DNA of 64,000 bases, taken from Dasyornis broadbenti (Eukaryota > Chordata > Aves > Passeriformes > Dasyornithidae). The stretch is taken from contig VZRN01000563.1 of the NCBI GenBank assembly GCA_013397935.1, forward strand, positions 62,221 to 126,220, given 5' to 3'. This document shows, in pieces, positions 23,362 to 35,943 of the stretch. A program made the position numbers and the translations under genes. The notes below the pieces were generated by a model. It saw only the letters and a list, made by a program, of their open reading frames with translations. It searched no databases and had not been told where the DNA came from. How positions within the stretch are numbered: position 1 is the first letter of the stretch; each line of letters begins with the position of its first letter.

Positions 23362-26300
23362 TGTTCATTTTTTTACAGATCTTTTGTTCTTGGGTTCTCT
23401 AACCTTTTCTAGTTTATTTTGTCTTTCATCCCTGAAAGACAAGTATAGATAGAAATAATTTGCTGTACCCCCTATCCTGTACCCACTCCTCTATTTTGTG
23501 ACCTATTATCTCTTCTTATTCTCCCAGTCCTCTTTCAACTTCACTCCGTGTACAACCTTTACTATAATGTTCTATTTAAAGTCTTGATTGTTTGTCCTTG
23601 CCCCTTTAGTGTGTGGCATAAAACTTAATTGAAAAAGGGTAGTTCCAGTTTCCCTCTCCCTGCCATTTCCTTTGTGTTGGATCTGGTGATCCCATGGCTG
23701 CTGCAAGGTGAAATGAGTCACTGAGGTGATACAAAAGAGAAGTAAACAAAATTAACAAGGAAAATCAAAGCCGTTCTTCATCAGCTCATTGAAATGTCTA
23801 TATATTTAGCTATATCCCTGCTAAGGGTCTAAGGATTTTTGGTGGGAATGCAACTGACCTTTTAGCAGCCTGAAATTGCATCAAACTTGATGTAACCATT
23901 AGTTTTATCTCTTACTCCTAGGCCTTCTGTTCCTTTATCCAGTCTTTTTGCTTCATCTTCCCTCCAGGCTATGATCCCATGATCCTCTTTTTGGCAGCAG
24001 TGCCAGGTGAAGAATTCCCTATTCTACCCATTTCTCACCCTGATTTTTTAGGTTTTTTGTAGGGATATGTGCTGAAAAGTAACCAGCATCAGTCAGATTC
24101 TTGACCAGTTTTCTACATGGTTGCCCAGACCCTCAAGAGAGCAGTAGTAGAGTCAATTTAAGCCAACTGCCTGAATACCTGGGTAAAGATGGCCCAAGTC
24201 TTTCTTCTCTTGCCTTTTTCTGGTTTCCTCTTCTTCCCCTTGTGACTCTTTTTCTCCTGTCCCTTTCCTCCATGTCCCTCCCCTTCTGCTATATGAAACC
24301 ACACAGTTTCTCCTTTGCTCTTTCTGTAAAACGCCCCTGTCTGTGCTGTGGCACGCCACCAGACTTTCTTTCATTTCTTCTTTTTCTTCTCAAGCTCACT
24401 GAATTGCAGGCCTTCATTAAATGGAGATTTCCTCCTGTGGAAGTTTAGTTTTGTTCATTAATCAGTGGCAGAAGATATAGGGCTGTTCAGAACACAGAAA
24501 ATTTCAAAGGCTTACCATAATACCACTGGTCTAATTCACAGATGTCATCTTAGCAAAGCAGCGAGAAAAGGATGGGTTACTCATTGGCCTGTGGAATGAA
24601 ACACCAAGTTAGTGTAAAAAAGTATTCCTTGGAAAGTCATGTCCTGTATTTTTTGAGGTTAGAAAAACAAATCTGCCACTCATCTAATAGGCTACAAAAT
24701 GAAGGAAGCTGAGCCAACCTAAAATTACACCTGAGTCACAGCACACAAGGGTGGAGCAACAGTTTGTGTCTTATAAACAAAGACTTGTAGCTGATTGCTG
24801 GCTACAATGGATCAGAGACATGGATGAGTATGTGTGTATTCAAACAAGTCATGAATGAGAGATGGAGGGGAGTGACTTCTGTGCCTTCACACTCTGGTAA
24901 AAGACTTTCTAGTAACTAGTTTATCTGGATTTTCTATTCAGAAGAACACACAAGATTTCCTAATCCTAACAAGATTTCATTGATTAATTGTAATGATGAA
25001 ATAGCACTTAATTTCTAAGTGGTGTTTATGCATTCCTTTTACATCCATAGATTTAAATATCCTTTACAATGCCTCTTGCCCCTTTAAGGATCAACAATGC
25101 TCCTTTAAAGCTCTTTACACTTGTTTTTCCAAGTTTAATGGAATGTGTTGTCCAATGCCTCAGCCTTGTTTCTGGCACAGCCTCATTTTCCTTCTTGATC
25201 ATCACAACAATCCACAAAGTTGTGCATGTCTGCAAGTCACAGGAAGTGCTGTCCCAAGCTGAGTATGCCTTCCTCCCAAGCAAACCTCAGCCTCTAATTC
25301 CACCTGAGCCTCCTCTCACCTCTCATATCATCTGACAATGCAAGTCATTCCATCATTTCCAAAATCAAGTTTTCATGTTGGTTTTTGTGTTTTGTCCAGT
25401 GTGACTTCTAATTCTTGGCTATTTCTCTTAAATCAGCTGATTCTTGTTAATGAGCTTTTAATCAGGATCTGTAATACATCCCCCGAAGTCCTCATGGCTG
25501 TAAGCCCTGTCTCCAGGTCTCTTATCCATGAATTTGGTGTTGACTCATATCTTATTGTGGCGATTCACAGCTCTTCCCCTCTGTTGCTGGCCTATCTTTT
25601 CGCACCCTGATAAAATCAGTACCTTTTTGCCACCTCCTTGAGGGCAGCTGTCACAGTTTATACTTGGCACAGTACATACATTCAGGTTTTTTTCTGCCAC
25701 AAACCTCTTTCTCCCTCTTTGTACTGTAAGTGCCTCACTGCCCTTCTAGCCATTTAGGTCTTTAAATGGAATTCTGCTTGCAGTCTCTGTGGATCTGAAC
25801 ATGAACAATGTGCCTATCGTGTCTTGTTTCTTCCTACATGTCAATTAAAAGATTCAGCCTTGTTGACTGTCCCAGTGCCCCTGTCACTTCACACCTCAGC
25901 TGTTACCAACTTCTCTGTGTGTCTCCTGCGACTTCCGCTGTGTTCTCCAAAAGCTCGTTGAGAATTGCACTGTGAGGATTATCTTCCTTGCTGACATAAT
26001 GTCTGTGTCTCTGCTCTGGCTTTCTGGTTCATCAGCATGAAAGGCAAACTCTTTGTCTTCTTCAAAGTTTCTGATCAATTGACTCTGCGCTGACTCAGCA
26101 CTATTATCGCATTGAGCACAGCCCTCACTGCTCTCTGTCAGTAACACTTGTCTTCACTGTCTCATTAGTTATTTCTCACACAGCCACCTTTGGCCTTTTT
26201 ACAAAGTACCTCCTCCTTTGCTGGAAGTTCCTTGCAAACTTCAAACGCATTAGTCTGTGCTCTTATCTCACCCAAGACTTTTTTCTGCATTGTTGCCCAG

Positions 26301-27417
26301 AGCTGAACATGTAACATGCAGTCATTGTGCTCTGTACCCTGTATTCTCCTCACCAGTGCTATTTAGCCAGTTCTACTCCTGTTTCTGCAGTTTACAAACT
26401 CTAATCTTCTTTTTATGACAAATACTAATGAAGTTGTTAACAAGCCTTCTGTGCTTCTCTGTTGTGGTCTTCTGAAAATCATCCTAGGTAGTCTGCCAGT
26501 CTCATGTTGCTTGAGTAAAAGTTTTGTGAAAGTTTTGGCTGATTGAGAAATAATACAACGTGGGAAGTTTTGGGAAGAGCTGAAGTGCCTCTGGCTCCTC
26601 AAATGTGAGGGCCACTGAGTAGGACAGAGAGCTCTGATTTTTGATAAGGAGAATCTTTGTAATAATATGTTGTAACAACATCAACGCAGCATTATGAAAC
26701 CTCCATGTGCACCTACAGTGATTATGAAAGTTCTGTGGTCTTCAATGGCTTTCCACATGTTGAAATACCAACCTGAAAAGGACACAATAAGGTAGTTACC
26801 TGTCTGAGAGAGCAGAGAGATGTGTATCACTATCTACTATACAGATTATAGAGCGGCTTCTGAAGCATGTTGGTGTTTCAGTATCTTGGCAAATGCTCTG
26901 TACTTTCCTAGAGAACCGACAGCATTAGTTGTGCTGTCAGAATACAGAGTGTACTGTCCCCGTACTACAGTCTTCTGTAGCAGCAAATGCAAAGAAAGCA
27001 GCATCCTCATACTACCATCCTCACAACTTCTTTTTAATCCTAAACTGTTCTTTAACAGGATGTCAGAAGTGGCTGATCCATTAAGTGGTTCCTTCCCCCA
27101 TTTATTTCTCACAGTAAAAATTCAATGATTAAGAAAAGAAAAAAGAAAAATTAGATGTCTATGTAAAATTGTATGACAAACTAAAAACCTTTAGTGAAGG
27201 TTGTCAAAAATGAGTACCGCCTTCTCTTTTGAATGACATTGTTTGAATTGTTTCCTCTGTATCCTCTGTATTTTGATGATAATAATTCTCCAAGTAGTAG
27301 GATTCCTCTGTGATGGTAATGCTTGCCTCAAGAAACACATATCCACTTGAAGTGCCTGAATTTTTCATTGCAACACTAACTCCAGTTATTGCTGCAACAC
27401 AATCATCCTCTCTGGAA

Positions 27418-27444
27418 AGTCATTTAACCAGTGGTTAAATGACT
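27418..27444. repeat. Perfect 12-bp inverted repeat, 3-nt loop
   Basis: AGTCATTTAACC, loop AGT, then GGTTAAATGACT. The arms are exactly complementary. Confidence 0.9.
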
Positions 27445-27964
27445 GCTGCTACTTATGCCTCTTGTTGCTGTCACTGTTCTGTGGTTTATACACACACACA
27501 CGCTTAAAATTACTGCTTCAATGAAAGAGTCAATAGGGCATCAGAGGGGATGTACTTGCAGAAGCGAGCAGCACTTTGCAGCAGTATGAATTTGCACTTG
27601 TGTGGATGGTGAACCACCATAACGCTCTGGCCACTGAGGTTCCCTGTTGCAAAGGCTGTTCCTGTGTGTTTATGTGCAGACAGTTTCACTGGAGCATGGC
27701 TGTTAGCATCCCTGTGTCCAGGTTATTAGCTTAGCCCTGCCTTCCAGCTCTGGTGGGTGTATTTGGGTGTATTTGCACCAACTGTACATCCAGAAACTGC
27801 CTACATCAGCAGGAGGAAGAGTTAGTGCCATAACCACAGTGTTAGAAGAGACCATTACTAATTCAGCCTAGATGCCTAAACAGTAGAGAAAATGAAAAAT
27901 GTGGGCTGACAAATTTAGAATCGCCTGGGCATGGCACACTGCAATATTTCTAATCACACACACA

Positions 27965-29860
27965 GCTGGGGACTGGCTGAGGCAGGAAGGTACGTCAGGA
28001 GATTGCTGGATCCAACCCCTGCCCAGAGCAGGTCAGCCAGAGCAGGTTGCTCAGGGCTGTCTGTCTGGTTTTCAGTACCTTCAAGGTTGTAGACTCCTTG
28101 GCCTCTCTGGGCACCCTGTGCCAGTGTCTGACCACTCTCACACTAAACAGGTTTGCCTTATGTTTCAGTGAAATTTCCTGTATTTCACTTAATACCCGTT
28201 GCCTCTTGTCTTGTTCCTGGATACCACTGTGAATGGCTTTGCTCTTTCCTCTTTAGTCCCCTCATCAGGTGTTTTTACACACTGAGGAAATCTCTCTGAG
28301 CCTTCTCTGCTCCAGGCTGGACACTCTCAGCTCTCTGTGTCTCCCAGTAGGACAAATGCCTTCAATCATTGTGGCACTCACTGGCTGTCTCCAGTGACAC
28401 TGCATCTCTCTTGCAGTGGAGAGCCCAGCGCTTCACCCAGCCCTCCAGGCTCTTTCTATTCTCACCAGGGCTGAGCAGAGGGGAAGGATTGCCTCCGTTG
28501 ACCTGCTGGCAACATTCTGCTTAATCCAGCTCAGGAGGCTGTTGGCCTTCTGAAGAGCAAGGGCACTTTGCTGGATTCTGTCCCACATCTTGCCCACCAG
28601 AAACCTCATCTCCTTTTCTACAAAGCTGCTTTCCAGCCAGTTGGATCCAGCTGTACTTGTGCAAGGTGTTATTCCTCTGGAGGTGCAGGACTTTGCACTT
28701 GTGTGTTGAACTTTGTGAGGTTCCTACCAGCTCCTTTCTCCAGCTTGTTGAGGACCATCTGAAGGGCGGCACACCTGTCCCAGTTTCGTGCCAACAGCAG
28801 ACTGGCTGAAGACACACTGTGCCAACATCCAGGTGGCTATTGAAGATGTTAAACAGTCTTGACTCAGCATCAGCCCCTGGGCAGCACCTTTAGGGTTTGG
28901 TTTCCAGCTGAACTAACTGCTGCTGATCACAACTTTTTGAGCTCAGTTCCATCAGTTTTCAATCCACCTTGTCCTTTTATCTAGTCCATATGCCACCAGT
29001 TTCTCTATGAGGATGTTATCAGAGACAGTGCTGAGAGCTTTGTAAAAGTCAAAGTAAAGAACATCACTGTTTGTACCTCATCCTCTGAACTAGTTATATT
29101 ACGGAAAAAGGCTTTCAGGTCATGAGTCATGATTTTCCTTTCATAAATCCTTGCTAGTGCCAGTCACCTTCTTGTCCTTCATGTGTTTGGAAATGATTTC
29201 CAAGATTATATGTTCCATCCTTTTCCCAGGGATCAAGGGGAGGCTAACCATCCTCTAGTTCTGCTTCATGCACTTTATGACCCTTTCTTGAAGTCAGGGG
29301 TGATGCTTGCTTTCTTCCAGTCCTCAGAAACTCCTCCTGGTTGCCACAGCCTTTCAAAGATGATGGAGAGTGGCCTCACAGTGACACTGTCCAGCTCCCT
29401 CAGCCGTTGTGGGTGTGTCCCATCAGGTGTCGGGGCTTTGGGTATGCCCAGGTTGTTTATATGCGTCCTGACCAATTCTCCTCCAATGAGGGTTAAGCCT
29501 TTCTTGCTCCAGACTTTCTCACTAGTCTCATGGGCCTGGGATTTCTACAGGCTGGTTTTTACTGGTAATCAAAAGCATTCAATATCACAGCCTTTTCCAT
29601 GCCCTGGGTTGCCAGATCCCTTGCCCCATTAAGTAGTGAGTGAGTCACATTTTTCCTGGTCTTTTTGCTGCTGATGTATCTATAGGAGCTCTTCTTGTAG
29701 CCCTTCACATCCTTCACCAGACTCAACAACCCATTGGTTGTTGGGTTTCCTGACCCCATCCCTGGACATACCACATTCCTGACTATCTTATTGATTCCCT
29801 TTATCAGCCTCTGAAAAATGCAGGTGGTGCCCCATGCAACTGCCCAACACACATGTTGTC
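27965..29860 (-). mobile_element. Old CR1 LINE copy, about 1.9 kb, decayed RT ORF
   Basis: Read on the minus strand from 29860, peptides resembling the CR1 ORF2 linker (VKGYKKSSYRYISSKK, 29852-29559) come first. The reverse transcriptase start follows (KAPTPDGTHPQRLRELD and RPLSIIFERLWQPG, 29475-29275). Near 29050-28970 there is a palm-like segment FDFYKALSTVSDNILIEKLV. The RT C-terminus and 3' UTR run down to about 27965. Stops and frameshifts are many. It is the longest CR1 copy in the window and clearly older than the others. The 5' limit is approximate. Confidence 0.88.
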
Positions 29861-32800
29861 TCTAATAAATTTAATGAGAAGCAAAGGCTGTGTTTAGTTG
29901 TGTCTTTTTACTTAATTAAAATTAAAATGACACATCACTGTATGTGCTGGCCAAGCCTTAATCTCCAAAGAGTGCCAGTTAGTATTAGGCTCATTATTGA
30001 CAGTGTCCTAGTTTCCACTGGTGGAGTCATTCAAAGTTTTAGTCTGCAAAGTCAGGAAAAAGTAGTGGCTGATAGTCCTGGTCTGAAATGAGGGGAAGAT
30101 AAAAAAAGCTCAAACCCAACCTGTTTTGTTAATCCATCCATGTACATGAAACAGCACAGCAGGATTGGGGAACTAATCCCATTTCAAATCAGATGCCTGC
30201 TGGTTCTATTTAATGAGCATTATGTCTGTTTCTTTTTTAACCCTAAAATATCTTAATTCATATAACAGCATTCTGCTTTTTAAAAATTACTGTATTTTTT
30301 TTCAATTCTGGTAAGGTATCTGCTTCTATAACAGGACCAAAGACGGATTGCTAACTACCATTTTTGCTGCCAAACCACATGCTGAACTTCATTCATAAGG
30401 AAATACCCGAAAATGGAATTAGCACAGAGTCCTGTGAACATTGGTACTAATGAAATTTCCTAAAGATTTGTACCTTGTGAGTAAACTCTGGTGTGTAGGA
30501 AGAAAGAAAGTTATGGGAGATTGAGCTGAGACATTGAAAACATCTCTCTTATCACACATCTTTAGTACTCAATAAATATTTTAAACACCCACACTGCACT
30601 CTTTTCCTGTGTAGATGCTGTTGATATCTCTCTACCCTACGTGCCCACTTCCATTAAATTTGCAAAAAAATTATTGGGACTTTTGTGTCACTGCCAAAGA
30701 AGGGCTAAAATTGGAGAAAGATCTTAAAACTGTTAACAGAGGTTAAGGAGGGGCATTTTTCATTACCCTGTGCCAAAGGCCATGTCAGCAGATTGAGTGA
30801 ATGTGTCGTGTACCATTTTAATTTAGCAATGTTTATATCCCTTGATAGCAATGCTTTCACAGAGTCCAGGATAATGAAGAAATAGTGATCCAATTCTATT
30901 GATTATCAGTATTAGCTTGATATTATTCTGATAGCTATATAATGATATTAGGGGAAAAATATATTTATGTAAATTTTATTATTCAATGTAGACATAAGCT
31001 ATTATCCTAGTACCGTTTATTCGCTCAGCATCTACAATATTAATTTTCTGTCTGCTTCAGAATCCCTGGCAAAAAAAAAATTCTCATTTCCGAAAATGTC
31101 TTTATCTTAGATGATACCTAGAAATTTGTTAAAATAATACAGAACATGTTAAAATGGGCAGAAACTTAATTAAAAAATACGTATCCATATACAGGTGTCT
31201 GTGTAAGGGAATCCCTGCAGTAGTAATTGGTTCAACATCCTCTTCGGCTTCAACATCCTTATTATCCTCTGTTGGTTTATTTGTTTAGTTTTCAAGCCAG
31301 GCCAGGCTGATCATGTGTACAAGCAGCCCAAGGAGTTCCATCAATAGCAAAATATTTGCAGTAGCATATTTGCTTGATGTCCTAATAAGACCTGATGTCA
31401 TAAATAGGAGACTTGTGACATTAAAGATCAAGTAAATAAGGCCAGTGTGTTCAGTCACTCTACCATATAGACCAATTTTTATATTTTTCATGGGTTTCAG
31501 ACTTTGCACCTGGGGATCAGTGACTAGCGTAAAGGTATTTATCATCATCCCAAATCTTTGCTAATTTTCCATGTAGTTTGAATGATTCTTCCTTCTTCTG
31601 TGCAACAACTTAAAAGGCAAAATGTTTTCTGGATGGATGCAACAGAAGCGTAGCTATTCTCCATGTTACTATGATACATGTCATAACATGGAGAAAAGAA
31701 TAAAAGTTGGCAAATGATGGGTTGTCACGATTATCAGAAGACTTGAAAGTGTCTGTAACTACAGGAGATTTCCACCTGTAAAAATATGTCAGGTATAAAG
31801 TCCTGTTTCAGTAAACAGAAGCTGTACTCCATGGAGCAGAGCAGCAAAAGGACAGACACACCACAGTGGCAGCACTGTCGTGCTGACCTACTTGAGCAAG
31901 CTCTGCAGTAACCAGCATGCAGCTCTGGCTCTATTTCAGCAAGACAGTGTGTGACCTCCCAAACTGGAATGTAATTTGAAGCATTAAATGATCAGACATA
32001 TCTTTTGGCAGTGCAGTTATTAACTTTTGGCTTTATCACCAGCCCACAAGGCCACCTCTTACATCACAGTGATGCAACGCCTACTAATTGAAAGTCAATT
32101 TTCTGCCAGCCAAAGGCATTGGCTGCAAAAAGCAGACACAAATGTGTGCAGAAGGGAGATATTTTCATTATTTCTTCCTCTGACTCCCTCACTCTACTTC
32201 TATCTCTCTTCGCTACTCTTTTTCTCTCTGCCATCTGCCCACACATCAAAAACCCTTAAAGCATAGCTTCATTGGGAAGGAAAAGAAAAAAGTGGAGTGA
32301 TATATTCTGGCTGTAAGGAATGGTCTTGCTATGAGAAACTATTCAAAATTTATTCCTGAGGATGTTTCTTGGCAAAGTAAACTAGTGAACAGGTGTACCG
32401 AATAGCACTGCTACTCTTTTTGGAGGGAAAGGTAACAACTCTCTTGAAATCTTGAATAAAGTGTTGAACAAAGAAACTTCTCTTGCTTTTCAGTGCAGAT
32501 TTGCTTAGATGCTGTTTATATTCCCAAGACATACAAGGTTTAGAACTAACATTTCACAAGTCTGCCAAATGCTCTGTCAGCTTTTAATATTTCTGGTTAG
32601 TGCTTTTAAAAAAATCTGGTTCACTCATTCTCTAGCCTTCCTGATATATTTATCTAAGGCACATTTTTGTACCAGCTATAAAAATCCTAGCAGGGAAAGA
32701 TTGTTGACCTGGAGATTTTCTGGATCTTAAGCATTTAGAAATCTCTTTCATAAGTAGAATTAAATTATTGCTGAGTATAGGAGAGGCCAAGGTAACATGT

Positions 32801-35114
32801 TTCTCCTTCAAATTTCTTCAGGTTTTGCACATAGCAGGATCCCAAATGCAGCTGTTTCTTACTGCTCACATTGGGAAAAGCAACCAAGAGATATTAATAC
32901 CAAAATCTGTAGGGAACTACCTGAATAGAGGCAGGAGCAACCAAAACTATTAGAACACAGTTGGGAGGACTAGTAAGATAACAGCTGGAAGAAAGTGAAA
33001 ATTGCAGTCTGCTATTGGAAGTGTCTTCTCTCATGAGTATCCCAAATTTTGGTGCTACCATGTAGTTATACAGCTCATTCACATAAAACTTGGTTAACTC
33101 AGTGGGAGGATTCCTACTCATTCCAGTGGATTTTGGCCCAAAGGGTAGATGGCCATTCAGTTGTTTTTCTCAGTTTTCTATATGCTCTCTCATTTTGAGA
33201 TATAGAAACTTCCTGTTTCTTGCTGCAAATCAGTTGGCTACTCAACAAGTATGTTAATATAGAAAATTTGACCAAATCCAGAAAATTGAAATGGTTTATT
33301 GTACAAAATGCAATGAATAATGATATCCAAAGCTGCTTTAGCAGACGCAAACCTGATTGATATGTTTTCTAAGTTATGGAGAGCTCCAGACACTCTTCCA
33401 CACCTCAGTAGTGTGATTTTGGCTTATCTTTACATTTAAGAGCATGGCTTGAGGGTGTTTTGTGTTTCATCACTTTCTCATCTCTTAACTATGTTTTACC
33501 ACTTTACTTTCTTTAGGCTTGTTACAGATCACCTGATGCTGAAGTTCAGCAAGCGAAGTGTTAACGTCCAGGGGAGCCTGCCTGACTTGCATGCTGATGT
33601 TAATGAAGCTGTGAATTGTGTCATATTAGCCTCATTTGCTTCCCATATGCTTACTCTCATTTTCCCCTCAGAAGCTGCAACTCCACTTTTTGTCTTCATT
33701 TGTATGCCCAAAATGCAGCAAGCTTAATTACCAATTATAACCTTACTCATTTAAAGGCTAAATCAACTGGAAACAATGCTAAAAAGTGTCTCCCTTGAGG
33801 GGAACGGAAGACTTTGTGCTAATTTTCTTCACATATTTTGATTAGTATAAAGCACTTTGTAACTTACAAGTTAATCTCCCCCAATGATGTTAATTTTAAA
33901 TCGAGATGACGCGTGCACACTCATGGGATGACAGCCTGAGAAACCTGCCTTGTCTTCCTCCTTCAACTCTGACCTGCCATGCAAAATTATTTCTCCCTGG
34001 GAAACTCTCAGTGAAGCACTAGAGCACCCAGGTCTGCCAGCAGCTTTTTATTTATGGCCACCTTTTCCTGCTTTATTTCTTAACTGCCTGACTTGTGCTA
34101 TTTCCTTGAGTTTGGAAGTCCCTTGTGAGTTTCTTCTAAATGCATTTTCTTCCATCTTAGGAAATGAGAACTCCATAAACTTCCAGGTAGGTTTCATGGG
34201 ACCCATGGAAGGCATAATAGCTGTTTGGGTTGATATAGTAGTGATTGCCACATAACATCCCTCCAATCAATACTGCAAAACTCTCAGACACTCTTTAGCT
34301 CCTGAGTGAATTTACAGCTCCTAGTCACAGTCTCCGTTACTGCAATAAAGACCAGAGGAACTAGAAGAAAAGAAAACTAGATTTGGAAAGCTGCTATTAT
34401 TATTTATGGGATATTTGCATGCTATCATTTATCAGTTATTTGGAGTGTGCCACCCTCTGTTTATGACAGATGCAAGATGTGTTTCAGCTGGTTTTTTTTT
34501 TTTCTTTTGCAAACCAAAAACTATAAGGTATTGAAAATTCTATGCTTTTGAAATAAAAATAACAAAAAATAAACCAAATGTTTGGAACTGGTTATGAACT
34601 CGGTGTATTTACATTGTCTCAAGTGGCTCAAGCTTGAGTAGAACTTAAGACTGAAGCGGCTGTTGTGTGCCCCACACATGCTGGCAACCCGTATTCTCCA
34701 TGCAGAGCCACTGTACCCATGCCTTATCATCTTTTGAAAATGAGAGGTCCCAACCCTTCTTCTATCCTGGGAAAAAACTTATGCAAAGCATTCACAGCCC
34801 CCTTGTCACGTATGGTTCATAAAGATTTTAGCCTCTGACTTAGTAGAAAAGTCCACTTTCATACACCTAGAAATGACTAAACACAACCTCGTAATAAGAT
34901 TAAGATATTACTCTACATTTAACATTCACTCTGGTTTGCCCCTCTTTGATCATATGACCTATAAGTGTTTTATGGACCACAACTCTGGCTCTGATGGATA
35001 AATAAACAATAGTTTTGACATTATTCCAGGCAGAACTGGGATTTTTCCCTGTGTGTCTCTTTTCCTGTTAATTATGCCATCCTTCCTCTAAAAGTATGAA
35101 GGTAAACTTCACTT
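29861..35114. other. Intergenic, AT-rich
   Basis: No gene or repeat family recognised apart from a hairpin at 31657-31695. The stretch 33530-33730 has balanced composition with TAATTA- and ATGCTAAT-like homeodomain/POU motifs and could be a conserved non-coding element, but this cannot be shown from one sequence. Confidence 0.65.
31657..31695. repeat. 12-bp inverted repeat with 15-nt spacer
   Basis: TTCTCCATGTTA at 31657-31668 and its exact reverse complement TAACATGGAGAA at 31684-31695. Confidence 0.9.
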
Positions 35115-35430
35115 CTGTTCAGCTTGGAGCAGGAAGGCCTGAAGGGATATGATTGCTGTTTTGTAGTACACTGAGCAGATGAATGGGATGGAAAAATCTC
35201 AGACACTGAGGAATGCTGGGAATACAGAAACAAATGTATATTAGCGGGCACAGTTCATCTTGACACCTGGCACAATGTTCAAATAACCAGGAAAAATAAC
35301 ATTATTGAAGCAGTGTGATGAGAAACCTAGACAGCTTTCAGATGGGTGTTTCTAAAGTTTATGGAAGAAATAATATCTGTGAGAGCAGTATGTTGGACTA
35401 AGTGACTGAATTTTTCCAGTCTTGTCATCT
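35115..35430 (+). mobile_element. Possible very old CR1-like fragment
   Basis: It opens with GTTCAGCTTGGAGCAGGAAG and continues like the CR1 segment 'ttcagcctggagaagagaag'. It closes with GTTGGACTAAGTGACTGAAT, like the CR1 segment before the 3' tail. The middle is too diverged to align by eye. A younger CR1 starts right after it. Confidence 0.35.
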
Positions 35431-35465
35431 TTTTGAGGTCCTTTGTCCTTAGTATCATCATGGAA

Positions 35466-35943
35466 GGACATGAACCTGTTGGAGTCAGGCCAGAGGATGC
35501 CTCCAAGGTGGTCAGAGGGATGGAGCAGCTCTGCTTTGAGGAAAGGCTGAGAGAATTGGGATTGTTCAGCCTGGAACAGAGATGGCTTTGTGGTGACCTG
35601 ATTGTGGCCTTCCAGGACCTGAAGGGAGCCTACAGAAAAGATGGAGAGAGACTATTTACAAGGGCCTGGAGTGACAGGGCAAGGAGGAATGGCTTCACAC
35701 TAAAAGATAATAGGTTTAGATTAGAGATTAGGAAGAAATTCTTTGCTGTGAGGGTGGTGAGGCACTGGTACAGATTTCCTAGAGAAGCTGTAGATGCCCC
35801 ATCCCTGGAAGTGTTCAGTGCCACGTTGGATGGGGCTCTGAGCAACCTGGTCTGGTGGAAGGTGTCCCTGCCCATGGCAGGGGGATTGGAATGAGATCAT
35901 CTTTGAGGTCCCTTCCAGACAGGCTATTTTATGGTTCTGTGAT
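35466..35943 (+). mobile_element. CR1 LINE 3' region
   Basis: It contains GGATTGTTCAGCCTGGAACA, CTGATTGTGGCCTTCCAGGA and a 3' end GGCTATTTTATGGTTCTGTG. A 153-codon open frame (35433-35894) covers the RT C-terminal peptide (ERLRELGLFSLEQRWLCGDL). It is a relic of the LINE ORF, not a host gene. It closely resembles the copy ending at 21550. Confidence 0.94.

Larger units (their letters stand above)
21551..27964. other. Intergenic, AT-rich
   Basis: No gene recognised. It holds a low-complexity TG-rich tract (23219-23361), pyrimidine-rich runs near 24180-24300, a CA dinucleotide run near 27490 and a short hairpin (27418-27444). The part 25050-26700 is moderately GC-rich with several 60-90 codon open frames on both strands, none with a domain I know. 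Confidence 0.7.

Noticed and set aside
25896..26353. Two adjacent minus-strand frames with charged peptides that could be a pseudogene
   Set aside because: No recognisable family, no shared frame between the two, and the opposite strand is equally open in places.
29731..29750. CAACAACC/GGTTGTTG inverted repeat
   Set aside because: Only 8-bp arms, inside a decayed CR1 copy; expected by chance in a window this size.
35433..35894. A 153-codon open frame on the plus strand
   Set aside because: Its peptide is the C-terminus of CR1 reverse transcriptase in a 5'-truncated LINE copy, not a host gene.
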